Counted from the stretch's first letter, positions 8,905 through 17,335 are shown. The stretch: 64,000 nt of DNA from Paucisalibacillus globulus (GCF_900184735.1 NZ_LT855399.1:186001-250000); one strand, 5' to 3'. Notes: generated by a model from the letters alone, not told the origin. Made by a program: numbers and translations.

Positions 8905-9340
8905 ACAAATAGGCAAATAGGTCTCCCCTAATAATCATTTCCTTCCAATACCTAGTTCCAAAAGGCGAATAGGCGGTCCCTAATCTTCACTTCAATCCAA
9001 TCTCTAGTTCCAAAAGGCGAATAGACCTATCCTAATCATCATTTCAATCCAATCTCCAGTTCCAAAAGGCGAAAAGGCCGTCTCTAATCATCATTTCAAT
9101 CCAATCTCCAGTTCCAAAAGGCGAATAGGCGGTCTCTAATCATCATTTCAATCCAATCTCCAGTTCCAAAAGGCGAATAGGCGGTCTCTAATCATCATTT
9201 CAATCCAATCTCCAGTTCCAAAAGGCGAAAAGGCCGTCTCTAATCATCATTTCAATCCAAACCTCAGCTCAATAAGGCGAATAGCCCCCCTATTCATCAT
9301 TTCAACCCAAACTCCAGTACGAAATGACGAATTCTCTGCC
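8905..9340. repeat. 52-bp tandem repeat (minisatellite), about 8 units
   Basis: GGCGAA-type starts occur at 8964, 9016, 9068, 9120, 9172, 9224 and 9276, exactly 52 bases apart, with degenerate units at 8912 and 9326. The unit runs GGCGAATAGGCGGTCTCTAA then TCATCATTTCAATCCAATCT then CCAGTTCCAAAA. The middle units are nearly identical and the outer ones decay. There are no unique spacers and no open reading frame. It fills most of the 592-base gap between yteJ and the CotF-like gene. Confidence 0.95.
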
Positions 9341-9356
9341 AATAATTATCACTACT

Positions 9357-9857
9357 TTAATAGTTCATATCAATAGCCATATTGGCCATGTTCATATCGT
9401 TTTCTAAAAGCTTCTCCAGATTATAGGCTGGGTACATTCCATTCTCATACATAAAGTTAAATACATCTGCATGGCATTGAATGGCTTTTTGTAAGTGGTT
9501 GGTTAACGTTTCTCGTACCATTGGTGTTGCGGTTTCTGTTATGGCGATTGCGTAATTTCGAACAGAAGTCTTCGCTAGTGCTAATAAATCACCAGCATAG
9601 AAACCAGTACCTAGCTCCAGTGGATTTGCTGCCTCAGCCCTTGGTGCCATTCCATAAAATTGGAGTAGTTCTTTTAAATTGTTTTCTAGGTCCCCGATAG
9701 TTCGTTGATATAATGTGCGTAGGTTCTCATCTTGTACGTCCACTATTGCTTTTTTTAGCTTCATTAATCCAATGGATTGAAAAGCAACCAATTCATGTAT
9801 TTCCAATGTTTCATGATATGCCAAGTGCTGTGGCTGTCTGTTCATGGATTCTTCCAT
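9357..9857 (-). CDS. CotF-like spore coat family protein
   Basis: 166 residues, all helical in character, with a ferritin-like arrangement: HETLEIHELVAFQSIGLMKL, a second helix pair around residues 35-65, then YAIAITETATPMVRETLTNH and a C-terminal FNFMYENGMYPAYN segment. This pattern is that of the CotF/YhcQ coat family (PF07875), often found in spore-forming Bacillaceae. GGGGGAAACAAA before the ATG at 9857 sets the start. It is probably made in the mother cell or forespore and placed in the coat; no promoter for a sporulation sigma factor was confirmed. Confidence 0.75.
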   Translation of the reverse strand: MEESMNRQPQHLAYHETLEIHELVAFQSIGLMKLKKAIVDVQDENLRTLYQRTIGDLENNLKELLQFYGMAPRAEAANPLELGTGFYAGDLLALAKTSVRNYAIAITETATPMVRETLTNHLQKAIQCHADVFNFMYENGMYPAYNLEKLLENDMNMANMAIDMNY

Positions 9858-10049
9858 TTTGTTTCCCCCTAGTAAGTAGTCAGTTAACTATATGAAGCGC
9901 TGGTTCGTAAAGTAGCTTGTTAGGTCGAAATTAGGCGAATATCATGAAGTTTTGACAAGTATATTGCTTCCTTTAGTTTACTGAATTAATATAATAGATA
10001 GAATATTATGACTTATAAGACATCAAATTATTTGAAGGGGTTGTGATGG

Positions 10050-11660
10050 ATGAACACAGATTCAAATGTAATTGATGGACTAGATAGGTTATTGGAACGT
10101 GCACGTAGAAATACATTAGGAGATATATTAGCAAGAACAAGTGATAGAATGCCGGATAAGTTTGCTCTTGCTTACCGGGATAAGCGTTTAAATTACGAAG
10201 AACTCGATGATTTAGTAAATCAGACTGCAATTGCATTTAGGCAAAGGGGCATGAAAAAGGGAGATATGATTACAGTCATGTCCAAAAATAGCTTAGACTT
10301 TGTTATTGTGAACTTTGCACTTGCTCGTATAGGGGCAGTTATGATTCCAATCAACTATATGCTCACGAAGGAAGATGTCGCATTTATTATAAAACATGCG
10401 GGTGCTTGTGGGTTAATTGCTTCTGAGGAATATGCTAAGGTCCTAGATCAGGCTTCTATAGGACAGGGGATTTCCTTCCGTTATTTAATGGATATAGAAG
10501 AGGGAGAGATGCCCGATGAAAGCTTAGATGATTGGACTATATTACGTGATGTTCGCTTAGAGCAGCCAACAGATTTTGTTGACTGTGACTTATCTGATGA
10601 AACTCTTGCTCATGTACTTTATACGAGTGGAACGGAATCGAAGCCAAAAGGTGTCATGCTGACACATAAAAGTATTGTAAGTGAGTATGTGAGTTGTATC
10701 GTAGATGGTCATATGGATGAAAAAGATGTATTGATTCATGCATTGCCCATGTATCATAGTGCACAGCTACACTGCTTTTTAGGTCCGAGTATATATTTAG
10801 GATCCAGTGGGATCATTCTAGATGGTGCTAGTCCTGAGGTCATTCTACGAACTATTGAAAAAGAAGGTGCAACACAACTTTTCTGTCCACCGACTGTCTG
10901 GATTGCCTTACTAAGACATCCAGAATTTGACACACGAGATTTATCTACTTTAGAAAAATGTTATTATGGTGCAGCCATCATGCCAAGAGAAATTTTGAAA
11001 GAGTTATCAGAACGGCTGCCTAACGCGAAGTTCTGGAATTTCTATGGGCAAACTGAAGTAGCACCGTTAGCTACGGCATTGCAACCCGAGGATCAATTAC
11101 GTAAGCTTGGTTCAGCCGGAAAGCCAACGTTAAATATGCAAACAAAAATTGTAGATGAACAGGATCAAGAAGTTCCACGAGGAGAAGTTGGAGAGATTGT
11201 ACACCGAACACCACATGCCATGAAAGGGTATTTATTTGATCCTGAAAAAACAGCTGAGGCTTTCCGGGGTGGATGGTTCCATAGTGGAGACCTTGGGGTG
11301 ATGGATGAAGAGGGATTTATCACCATTATTGATCGGAAAAAGGACATGATTAACACAGGTGGTGTTAATGTATCCAGTCGAGAAGTGGAAGAAACCATTT
11401 ATCAATTAGATGGAGTTTCAGAGGTTGCTGTAATTGGGATTCCTGACAAGTACTGGATTGAAGCAGTAACAGCCATTATAGTTCCAAAAGAAGGTGCTCA
11501 TTTAACGGAAGAAGCAGTAGTGGATTACTGCCGTAGTGTGTTATCAAAGTTTAAAGTACCTAAATATGTTGCTTTTGCAGATTCTCTTCCAAAAAATCCA
11601 AGTGGTAAAGTGTTAAAACGAGAGTTACGTGATGAATATGAGGGATTAGGAGAGGAATAG
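10050..11660 (+). CDS. AMP-forming acyl-CoA synthetase
   Basis: 536 residues. YTSGTESKPKGVMLTH near residue 190 is the phosphate-binding P-loop of the ANL superfamily; NFYGQTEVAPLAT near 330 binds AMP; GWFHSGDLGVMDEEGFITII and DRKKDMINTGG near 410-435 mark the hinge; PKNPSGKVLKREL at the end holds the catalytic Lys. It activates a carboxylic acid, most likely a medium or long chain fatty acid, to its CoA thioester. GAAGGGG nine bases upstream supports the ATG at 10050. It is monocistronic; chain-length preference cannot be told. Confidence 0.9.
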   Translation: MNTDSNVIDGLDRLLERARRNTLGDILARTSDRMPDKFALAYRDKRLNYEELDDLVNQTAIAFRQRGMKKGDMITVMSKNSLDFVIVNFALARIGAVMIPINYMLTKEDVAFIIKHAGACGLIASEEYAKVLDQASIGQGISFRYLMDIEEGEMPDESLDDWTILRDVRLEQPTDFVDCDLSDETLAHVLYTSGTESKPKGVMLTHKSIVSEYVSCIVDGHMDEKDVLIHALPMYHSAQLHCFLGPSIYLGSSGIILDGASPEVILRTIEKEGATQLFCPPTVWIALLRHPEFDTRDLSTLEKCYYGAAIMPREILKELSERLPNAKFWNFYGQTEVAPLATALQPEDQLRKLGSAGKPTLNMQTKIVDEQDQEVPRGEVGEIVHRTPHAMKGYLFDPEKTAEAFRGGWFHSGDLGVMDEEGFITIIDRKKDMINTGGVNVSSREVEETIYQLDGVSEVAVIGIPDKYWIEAVTAIIVPKEGAHLTEEAVVDYCRSVLSKFKVPKYVAFADSLPKNPSGKVLKRELRDEYEGLGEE

Positions 11661-11663
11661 TTT

Positions 11664-11716
11664 AAAAAGGAAGTGAGGTCAAAATAGTTTGGACTCTTAC
11701 TTCCTTTTTAATTAGT
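11664..11716 (+). terminator. intrinsic terminator of the acyl-CoA synthetase gene
   Basis: AAAAAGGAAGTGAG pairs with CTTACTTCCTTTTT across a 20-base loop, then AATTAG. Confidence 0.8.
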
Positions 11717-11827
11717 GGTTTTAAATATCTTATAACGGGTATATAACTTGTACAGAAGAAAACATGCCGATCTCATTTAGGATAAATCCATTTATTTTAG
11801 CAATAATAACAAATGGAGGTGTCCTAA

Positions 11828-11968
11828 ATGGCAGAAAAAAGCGATAACTGGAGCAAGAGACGTCCCATTTCAAGTGTTAACCCACAAGGGCTTACAGAGG
11901 AAACGGCAGATCACCGTCCAAAGTCTCAGTTAGAAGATCGTGCAAAGAAAAGAAATACTAAAGTTTAA
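11828..11968 (+). CDS. 46-aa hydrophilic protein upstream of csgA
   Basis: A short reading frame with a good GGAGGT seven bases before its ATG. The product is 46 residues, without hydrophobic segments, and rich in Lys, Arg, Asp and Ser: it begins MAEKSDNWSKRRPISS and ends DRAKKRNTKV. I do not recognise a family. It ends five bases before the csgA-like frame opens, so the two are probably co-transcribed and perhaps translationally coupled. That context suggests expression in the developing spore. No promoter was confirmed. Confidence 0.6.
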   Translation: MAEKSDNWSKRRPISSVNPQGLTEETADHRPKSQLEDRAKKRNTKV

Positions 11969-11973
11969 AGCGG

Positions 11974-12231
11974 GTGAAGACAATCGACCATACATTACTA
12001 TACTTACGTGAATCATTATCCAATTACGAGGGTAATGAGTTGAGTCAGTCTATTCATCAAAAGCTACAAAATAAGAACTATCAGAGTGAAAGAGAATTTG
12101 TTGAGGATTTAGATGATAGAGAGATGCAGTATTTAGACAAAATACTAGCACGTGAAATTAGTTATGCTGAAAACGTTCAAGATGATATGCGAGTCCAACA
12201 ATTACGAGAGGTCTATGAAATCATCTTTTAG
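11974..12231 (+). CDS. csgA: CsgA-like sigma-G-dependent small spore protein
   Basis: 85 residues if read from GTG at 11974. LLYLRESLSN, EFVEDLDDREM and AENVQDDMRVQQLREVYEI match my recollection of B. subtilis CsgA, an 82-residue sporulation-specific protein. The start is odd: the GTG lies inside the likely ribosome site (GCGGGTGA). The known homologue starts where this frame has ATC (11983), eight bases after GCGGG. A rare ATC start or coupling to the upstream gene are both possible. Expression late in the forespore is expected from the family; the role is unknown. Confidence 0.7.
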   Translation: MKTIDHTLLYLRESLSNYEGNELSQSIHQKLQNKNYQSEREFVEDLDDREMQYLDKILAREISYAENVQDDMRVQQLREVYEIIF

Positions 12232-12278
12232 AACACTAGGTTTAATAGCCTATTTTTGTCAATTGGATAACATTGACA

Positions 12279-12307
12279 TTGATATTTTACCTTCGAAATA
12301 GTAATAT
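12279..12307 (+). promoter_or_regulatory. sigma-A-type promoter of the structured RNA
   Basis: TTGATA (12279-12284), 17 bases, TAATAT (12302-12307). Predicted start near 12314. No coding frame begins between it and the terminator at 12514. Confidence 0.6.
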
Positions 12308-12313
12308 AAGGAT

Positions 12314-12548
12314 ACAAGCTACGATGTACGTGTTTTACTAAGTTTTAACCTCTAATGCGATAATAGGGAGTTTTAAATTGAAGCTCTAATGCCGAGCCGC
12401 CATGGATTAGCGGAAGGCAGGAAGGTTTCTGCGAACACCCACTTAGTGAAGTGGTGGTTTAAAACTTTTTATGACAAATACGGCATATGTGGCTGATAAA
12501 AATGAACTTGAGCGACCAGTTTCCTAATGGAGACTGGTCATTTTCTTA
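12314..12548 (+). ncRNA. unassigned structured RNA, about 235 nt
   Basis: Promoter at 12279 and terminator at 12514-12547 bound a stretch with no credible reading frame. Visible pairings: AGCTAC 12318-12323 with GTGGCT 12489-12494; AGTTTTAACC 12341-12350 or, alternatively, AGTTTTAAA 12369-12377 with GGTTTAAAACT 12456-12466. Three compact hairpins lie inside: 12397-12413 (CCGC/GCGG), 12417-12432 (GCAGGA/TTCTGC) and 12439-12454 (CCACTT/AAGTGG). ATGCCG 12389-12394 can also pair with CGGCAT 12481-12486, crossing the main stem. AGTTTTAA and CTCTAATGC each occur twice, so two folds compete. I do not recognise it as 6S, SRP, RNase P, tmRNA or a known riboswitch. It may be a free small RNA; a leader of the VOC gene 150 bases downstream is less likely. 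Confidence 0.6.
12514..12547 (+). terminator. intrinsic terminator of the structured RNA
   Basis: GACCAGTTTCC, loop TAAT, GGAGACTGGTC (one mismatch), then ATTTTCTT. No gene ends just before it, so it ends a noncoding transcript. Confidence 0.85.
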
Positions 12549-12698
12549 TTCTCCAGGCACCATACCATGGTTATCCAACAATTATTTTCTTTTCAATTCA
12601 AAAAGCTGATAAGCAAAATCATTCATATGGTATTTGTTTTAAGTATTATAAATTATCTGTATGTAATACTATAATAGAAGCAAGAGGGGGGACTGGAG

Positions 12699-13067
12699 AT
12701 GAAATTTCGATATGAACAATTGGACCATATACAGTTGGCTGCTCCAAGAGGTGGAGAAGACCAAGCGCGTGCATTTTATGAGAGACTACTCGGATTTCAA
12801 GAAGTAGAGAAACCGGAGAACTTAAAAAAGCGTGGGGGAGTTTGGTTCTCAGATGGTGTAATCCATATACATATTGGTATTGAAGAACCATTCCAGCCCG
12901 CAAAAAAGGCACATCCAGCATTTAGGGTTAAGAATATTGAGGAAATGAAAAAGTATTTGAAAAGTAAAGAAGTAGCATATCAAGTCGATCATGATTTGCC
13001 TGGTGCAAACCGTTTTTACTTGCATGACCCGTTTGGCAATCGTTTAGAGTTTTTAGAGTGGCAATAG
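12699..13067 (+). CDS. VOC family (glyoxalase/dioxygenase superfamily) protein
   Basis: 122 residues, one VOC module made of two beta-alpha-beta-beta-beta units. LDHIQLAAPRGGEDQARAFY opens the first; HDPFGNRLEFLEW closes the second and is highly typical. Metal ligand candidates are the His in LDHIQL, the His residues in IHIHIG and the Glu in LEFLEW. Members isomerise, cleave or bind small molecules, including glyoxalase I and resistance proteins; the substrate is not predictable. AGAGGGGGGACTGG precedes the ATG, and a TATAAT is present at 12669. It has its own terminator. Confidence 0.88.
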   Translation: MKFRYEQLDHIQLAAPRGGEDQARAFYERLLGFQEVEKPENLKKRGGVWFSDGVIHIHIGIEEPFQPAKKAHPAFRVKNIEEMKKYLKSKEVAYQVDHDLPGANRFYLHDPFGNRLEFLEWQ

Positions 13068-13073
13068 AGGCAT

Positions 13074-13108
13074 GGGATTTCTCCTACTAGTGAGAAATCC
13101 CTATTTTT
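13074..13108 (+). terminator. intrinsic terminator of the VOC gene
   Basis: GGGATTTCTC, loop CTACTAGT, GAGAAATCCC, then TATTTTTA. Confidence 0.9.
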
Positions 13109-13161
13109 ATGATAAAATTGTTTGAAAAGTTTTTATTCTTTAGGTACCAGGGGGAAATAAG

Positions 13162-14115
13162 TTGAAGAAGAAAATAGGAATTATAGGAGGAAGTATCTTT
13201 ACCATATTAGTTGTTGTCTTATTAATCGGCGGGAATTATTTCTACAGTGAAGGGATTAAACGTGGAACAGAAGTAGAATTACATACAGAGCTAGAGAGTG
13301 TTAATAGAGAGGCAACTCAAACGGCTTTATCAATTATCGAGGAAGCGGAGGAATGGTATTCCATTCAAAATCCTGTAGAATTAGAAATTGTTTCCTATGA
13401 TGATTTACGATTAAAGGCGGGCTTTTTTGACAATGAAGCAGAAACAGGGAAAGTAGTAATTCTAGCACATGGTTACCGCGGTACACGTGATCATATGGAT
13501 GACTTAGTAAAATTCTATTATGATCAAGGGTTTGATGTGCTAATGCCAGATTCCAGAGGGCACGGTAAAAGCGAAGGTGATTATATTGGTTATGGTTGGC
13601 ATGATAGACTCGATTATTTAACATGGATTGATTTACTAATTGAAGAACATGATGCAGAACAAATTTTATTACATGGCAATTCAATGGGAGCTTCACTTGT
13701 GTTAATGACAAGTGGGGAAGAATTGCCTGATGAAGTAAAAGGAATCATTGCTGATAGTGGGTATACTTCGGTTAAGGAAGAGTTAAAACATCAATTAAAG
13801 CACTTATATCATCTACCAAGTTTTCCGATTTTAGATGTAACTAGTATGATTACTAAAGTTCGTGCTGGATACTTCTTCGGGGAGGCTTCAGCGGTGGAAC
13901 AGGTGAAGAAAAACACGAAGCCACTCTTTATTATTCATGGCGATGCAGATGAATTAGTTCCGACCGAAATGGCTTATGAATTATATGAGGCAGCTGGTGG
14001 AGAAAAAGAACTTTGGATTGTCCCAAATGCTGGTCATACAAAGGCTTACTCCATTGCAACAGAGGAGTTTCAAAGTAGATTACAACTATTTATTGATAAG
14101 ACAATAGATAATTAG
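13162..14115 (+). CDS. membrane-anchored alpha/beta hydrolase (YqkD-like), copy 1
   Basis: 317 residues starting at TTG 13162, fixed by CAGGGGG nine bases upstream. A signal anchor (about 5-28) is followed by an alpha/beta hydrolase fold: AHGYRG oxyanion region, DSRGHGKSEGDYIG, nucleophile in LLHGNSMGAS, acid in HGDADELVP, and His in NAGHTKA. The domain is expected outside the membrane. The substrate is unknown; the family includes esterases and acyl-peptide hydrolases. A second 317-residue copy lies at 32789-33742 with the same layout, so the two are paralogues. Confidence 0.88.
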   Translation: MKKKIGIIGGSIFTILVVVLLIGGNYFYSEGIKRGTEVELHTELESVNREATQTALSIIEEAEEWYSIQNPVELEIVSYDDLRLKAGFFDNEAETGKVVILAHGYRGTRDHMDDLVKFYYDQGFDVLMPDSRGHGKSEGDYIGYGWHDRLDYLTWIDLLIEEHDAEQILLHGNSMGASLVLMTSGEELPDEVKGIIADSGYTSVKEELKHQLKHLYHLPSFPILDVTSMITKVRAGYFFGEASAVEQVKKNTKPLFIIHGDADELVPTEMAYELYEAAGGEKELWIVPNAGHTKAYSIATEEFQSRLQLFIDKTIDN

Positions 14116-14198
14116 GTAGACTTTTTTGTTCTAGTATAAGAATAATGTGGATAAGATGATTATAATTTTAAATTCAACTGCCAAGGGAATGGTACGTT

Positions 14199-15488
14199 AT
14201 GAGGAAAAGGCTAACAGGTAAGATCATATTTTTTGTAACTGCTCTCTTACTCGTGTTAGTAGGTTGCACACAAGAAAAACAAGAAGCAAACCGAGATACT
14301 AACAGAAAGGATACCTCCGAGGAAGAAGTAGAAACGCAAACCAAGGAATATATTCCAGAAGAAACCGATGTTGTATTCAAAAATGATGCACTAAGAAATA
14401 AGGATGCCTTAGAAAACTTTATTGAGACTGCGGGCGCAAACGGAAAAGACAATGAAAGCCAGATTAGAATTGTAAAATATGAGCCTGAAGGCGTACTTAT
14501 TTTTAATCTGCAATCAAGGTATGATGAAAATGCCAATCAAGCTTGGATTGAAGTAGAACCAGATTTGGAATACTTTGATGAATCAAAAGTAATATCACAG
14601 GATGTATTTTATAATGCACCTCAACAATGTTGGTATATGTCTAAAGATATGGAACAAGGCTTTTATAAATTCCATGAATGCAGAACGAACTGGGAATACC
14701 ACTTGTTTCCAATAGTTGATCGCACATTGACCTATGAGGAATTAATAAATCCAGAACCAGAAGATAAACAGAAAGAAGTTGTACCTTTCCAATTTTATCA
14801 TTTACAAGATATTGCACTAGAAATATTCTTATCAAAAAAAGATGCCAAAGAGTGGCAGCGACACTTTGAGGCGGACAATCAAGAAAAAATGGAAGAAGTA
14901 AAAGATAGAAATATTAAGAAGCTTATACTAGGGAATGTTGATATTGCTAAAGTCACTGATAATAAGGTCTTAGTGACATCATGTGAGGATGGATTATGCG
15001 AAATATACACAGACCATTCTTTTCTTATCAGAGGTTATGTTGTTCCAGAGATTAGAATTGAAGTGGAATCGGCAGAGGGATGGGCAATAGAACAACCAGA
15101 TAACGAAGAAGATGATCTTGAATCAATCTGGAAGGACTTAGACGAACAAGTTGGGAATCTTCTGGAGGAATCATCTGATTTAATTTCAATATACGAAAAT
15201 GATGTACCTGGAGCTTCTAATTCAAACGCTAAATTGTATTATGATAAAGTGAACGGAAGAATTAATATGTTGCGATATATACTTCCAGAAGAAACGGAAT
15301 TAGTAGAGGAATATTATCAACTATTAATGGCCTCAGAATTGCTTTTTAATAGTATAGATTTAGGCAAATACTATTTTGAAAATGGTGAGGGGAAAGATCT
15401 GGAGACGCTGCTAGAGGAAGAAATCGTCCCGTTAAGAGAGGAACTAGAGGAGTTGGTAACATCGATTAGAGAGCTAAACGAAGAATAA
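14199..15488 (+). CDS. lipoprotein with DUF4362-like N-terminal domain
   Basis: 429 residues. The signal ends in a lipobox LVLVGC with Cys at about residue 24, followed by an acidic, charged spacer (residues 25-60). The region ALENFIETAG...IRIVKYEPEG (about 65-110) resembles the DUF4362 domain of secreted Bacillus lipoproteins. The remainder is acidic and Glu-rich with no motif I recognise, including three Cys that could form a disulfide, and a helical C terminus. It would be anchored to the outer face of the membrane. No ribosome site is strong; AAGGGAATGGT lies before the ATG. Function unknown. Confidence 0.75.
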   Translation: MRKRLTGKIIFFVTALLLVLVGCTQEKQEANRDTNRKDTSEEEVETQTKEYIPEETDVVFKNDALRNKDALENFIETAGANGKDNESQIRIVKYEPEGVLIFNLQSRYDENANQAWIEVEPDLEYFDESKVISQDVFYNAPQQCWYMSKDMEQGFYKFHECRTNWEYHLFPIVDRTLTYEELINPEPEDKQKEVVPFQFYHLQDIALEIFLSKKDAKEWQRHFEADNQEKMEEVKDRNIKKLILGNVDIAKVTDNKVLVTSCEDGLCEIYTDHSFLIRGYVVPEIRIEVESAEGWAIEQPDNEEDDLESIWKDLDEQVGNLLEESSDLISIYENDVPGASNSNAKLYYDKVNGRINMLRYILPEETELVEEYYQLLMASELLFNSIDLGKYYFENGEGKDLETLLEEEIVPLREELEELVTSIRELNEE

Positions 15489-15576
15489 TCGTATCATACC
15501 GAAACTTTTAATAGTATTAGAACGTATGATAACTGTTACAAATAAGATAAGGAGCTTGACAGTAGGAGGAATAACT

Positions 15577-16041
15577 GTGGAAAGCCAAAGAGTTGAGGAC
15601 CTATACAAGAGTCTGGAAGAAATTATAAACACTGTTGATAAACAAGTTGTTTCTAAATTGGAAATAGATAAGTGTAAACGAATCATTAATAGGTTGAGCT
15701 CTTTCTCAACTGAGTGTGAAGTATGTTATCAACACTTTACAGATTTGGAAAAACACGTTACATCCCTTAAGGATAAGAAAAGTGAACTTACAGCAGATGA
15801 TATTAAACATCATAAACAAATCGTAAGTAACATTAGCTCTCATCTGCAAAAGCAGCATAAGCTAGTACCTAGTGGGTATTATCTGGGGATATATATGTCG
15901 ATAGGTACCAGTTTAGGGATAGTATTTGGATTGGTATTATTTGATAATATTGCACTCGGATTACCACTGGGAATAGGTATTGGCGTGGCAATTGGATCAG
16001 GTCTAGATGCCGATGTTAAGAAAAAAGGATTATCCTTATAG
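15577..16041 (+). CDS. hypothetical helical protein with glycine-rich C-terminal hairpin
   Basis: 154 residues from GTG 15577, preferred over the longer frame because AGGAGGA lies seven bases upstream. The first 110 residues are charged helices with a coiled-coil look and two Cys in STECEVCYQ. The C terminus has two hydrophobic segments rich in Gly (GTSLGIVFGLVLF and GLPLGIGIGVAIGSGL) that look like a glycine-zipper membrane hairpin. I do not recognise a family. It follows the lipoprotein gene by 88 bases and may be co-expressed with it. Confidence 0.65.
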   Translation: MESQRVEDLYKSLEEIINTVDKQVVSKLEIDKCKRIINRLSSFSTECEVCYQHFTDLEKHVTSLKDKKSELTADDIKHHKQIVSNISSHLQKQHKLVPSGYYLGIYMSIGTSLGIVFGLVLFDNIALGLPLGIGIGVAIGSGLDADVKKKGLSL

Positions 16042-16087
16042 CACTCTCTAACAAACCCATACAACGTGTTGCCTTACGTATAATAGT

Positions 16088-16121
16088 AAATGGAGCCGCA
16101 ATTATTTACGGCTCCATTTAC
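16088..16121. terminator. bidirectional terminator between converging genes
   Basis: TAAATGGAGCCG, loop, CGGCTCCATTTA. It lies between the plus-strand gene ending at 16041 and the minus-strand acetyltransferase ending at 16122. Confidence 0.8.
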
Positions 16122-16574
16122 TTATTCCTTAATAAAATACTCCATTACTAACTCATCTTCAATTTTTTCATCTGTCATGATGAACCCAACTTTTTTATAA
16201 AAGTCGATTGCTCCTTTGTTTTCAGGTACAACGGATAATCGAATCCGTTCACAGTCATCATGTTTGGAAATCATATCAATTAATGCTTTCATGGCAAGCA
16301 TTCCAAAACCTTTCCCTTGAAATTGTTCTCCAATCATAAATCGTGGTATCCAGTGCTTATCCTCCAGATCATTACCTGGTATGTATTCAACTGCAGCTAC
16401 CCCGACCACGTTATCTTGGTGACAGATTGCATACGGTGTGAAGGTTTCGTCTACATAGGCCCAAGCAATTGTTGCGATGTTCCTGGCTACAAATTCCTTT
16501 TGATCCTCTGACACTTCCAACCTTACACAATCTCGAATATTTTCTTTTGTTATAGCTTTGATTTCTATCGTCAT
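16122..16574 (-). CDS. GNAT family N-acetyltransferase
   Basis: 150 residues. GEQFQGKGFGMLAMKALI is the Q/RxxGxG/A acetyl-CoA binding loop, and ENKGAIDFYKKVGF is the usual motif B end. ITKENIRDCVRLEVSEDQ at the N terminus resembles the spermidine acetyltransferase-like (PaiA/BltD) branch. It would move an acetyl group to an amine in the cytoplasm. The ATG at 16574 has AGGAGA upstream. It lies 12 bases after the nucleotidyltransferase gene, so the two form an operon. Confidence 0.88.
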   Translation of the reverse strand: MTIEIKAITKENIRDCVRLEVSEDQKEFVARNIATIAWAYVDETFTPYAICHQDNVVGVAAVEYIPGNDLEDKHWIPRFMIGEQFQGKGFGMLAMKALIDMISKHDDCERIRLSVVPENKGAIDFYKKVGFIMTDEKIEDELVMEYFIKE

Positions 16575-16586
16575 GTTATTAGTCTC

Positions 16587-17156
16587 CTACTCTACTAAAT
16601 AAGTTACCTTAGGCCATCTGTTGTGCCATTTTTTCTTTTGTATTCGGTGGTGATAGATTTGCATTCTTTGATTAGAATCTGTGAAATATGGTGTTGGACG
16701 GACTGCCATGTTTAATATATCATCAACACCGTGTGGAGCTACTAATCTCAGTGAGTCATTTGTGTCTAATTTAATTCCTATTGCGGTAACCGTTTCTGGA
16801 AACTTTGAAATGGCGTCAATCGTATCAATATACGGTTCTAATCCATTCACATGATGCATCCGTGCCTCATTTTTTACTGACCATGGTATGGTTGGTAAAG
16901 TGCTTCTTAATCTTTGTTCTAACTCTTTTTCTATTGACTCATCGGTATTATGTTGATCAAAGTAGACCACATCCACATCATCTACCAAAGTGGTATGTGA
17001 AAAACCATGTTGCTTGTCCCATATTTTGGAACGAACAAATCCTGCACAAATCCACCAGTCTGGAAGGTCTAGCGATTGAACTATTCTGAGTGCAGACATC
17101 GTTTCCTTATCACTAGACAATAAATCTACTATGGCTTGTTCATTTGCTAGTATCAC
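16587..17156 (-). CDS. nucleotidyltransferase family protein (PF06042-like)
   Basis: 189 residues starting at GTG 17156 behind GGAGGGAG. CAGFVRSKIWD near residue 37, the DDVDVVYFD acidic triad near residue 60, and EARMHHVNG near 98 are the pattern of the COG3575 nucleotidyltransferase-like family. The two Asp in DVDVVYFD would bind metal and nucleotide. The substrate is unknown; such proteins are common in Bacillaceae beside acetyltransferases. First gene of a two-gene operon with the GNAT gene. Confidence 0.88.
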   Translation of the reverse strand: MILANEQAIVDLLSSDKETMSALRIVQSLDLPDWWICAGFVRSKIWDKQHGFSHTTLVDDVDVVYFDQHNTDESIEKELEQRLRSTLPTIPWSVKNEARMHHVNGLEPYIDTIDAISKFPETVTAIGIKLDTNDSLRLVAPHGVDDILNMAVRPTPYFTDSNQRMQIYHHRIQKKKWHNRWPKVTYLVE

Positions 17157-17335
17157 GAGTTCTCCCTCCGTTAATCAAAAATATCATACACCAATTCTAT
17201 GGTGGTGGCTACTACTAATCTTAAATTTCCTACTGATTAATTAGAGCAATTTTTTACCAGTTTTATAGTATGTTTGTCATGAAACAAACATATAATTTCT
17301 CAGGAGAAACCAATTATTTTTTTAGGAGGATTCAA

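Noticed and set aside
8905-9340. CRISPR array
   Set aside because: The 52-base unit is continuous and nearly identical throughout; there are no unique spacers and no cas genes in the window.
12314-12548. 6S RNA, SRP RNA or a known riboswitch
   Set aside because: None of the conserved cores I know could be found; the element has several short hairpins rather than the 6S rod. A covariance search could overturn this.
12527-12715. 62-codon frame after the structured RNA
   Set aside because: It begins inside the terminator stem and overlaps the VOC start; no ribosome site.
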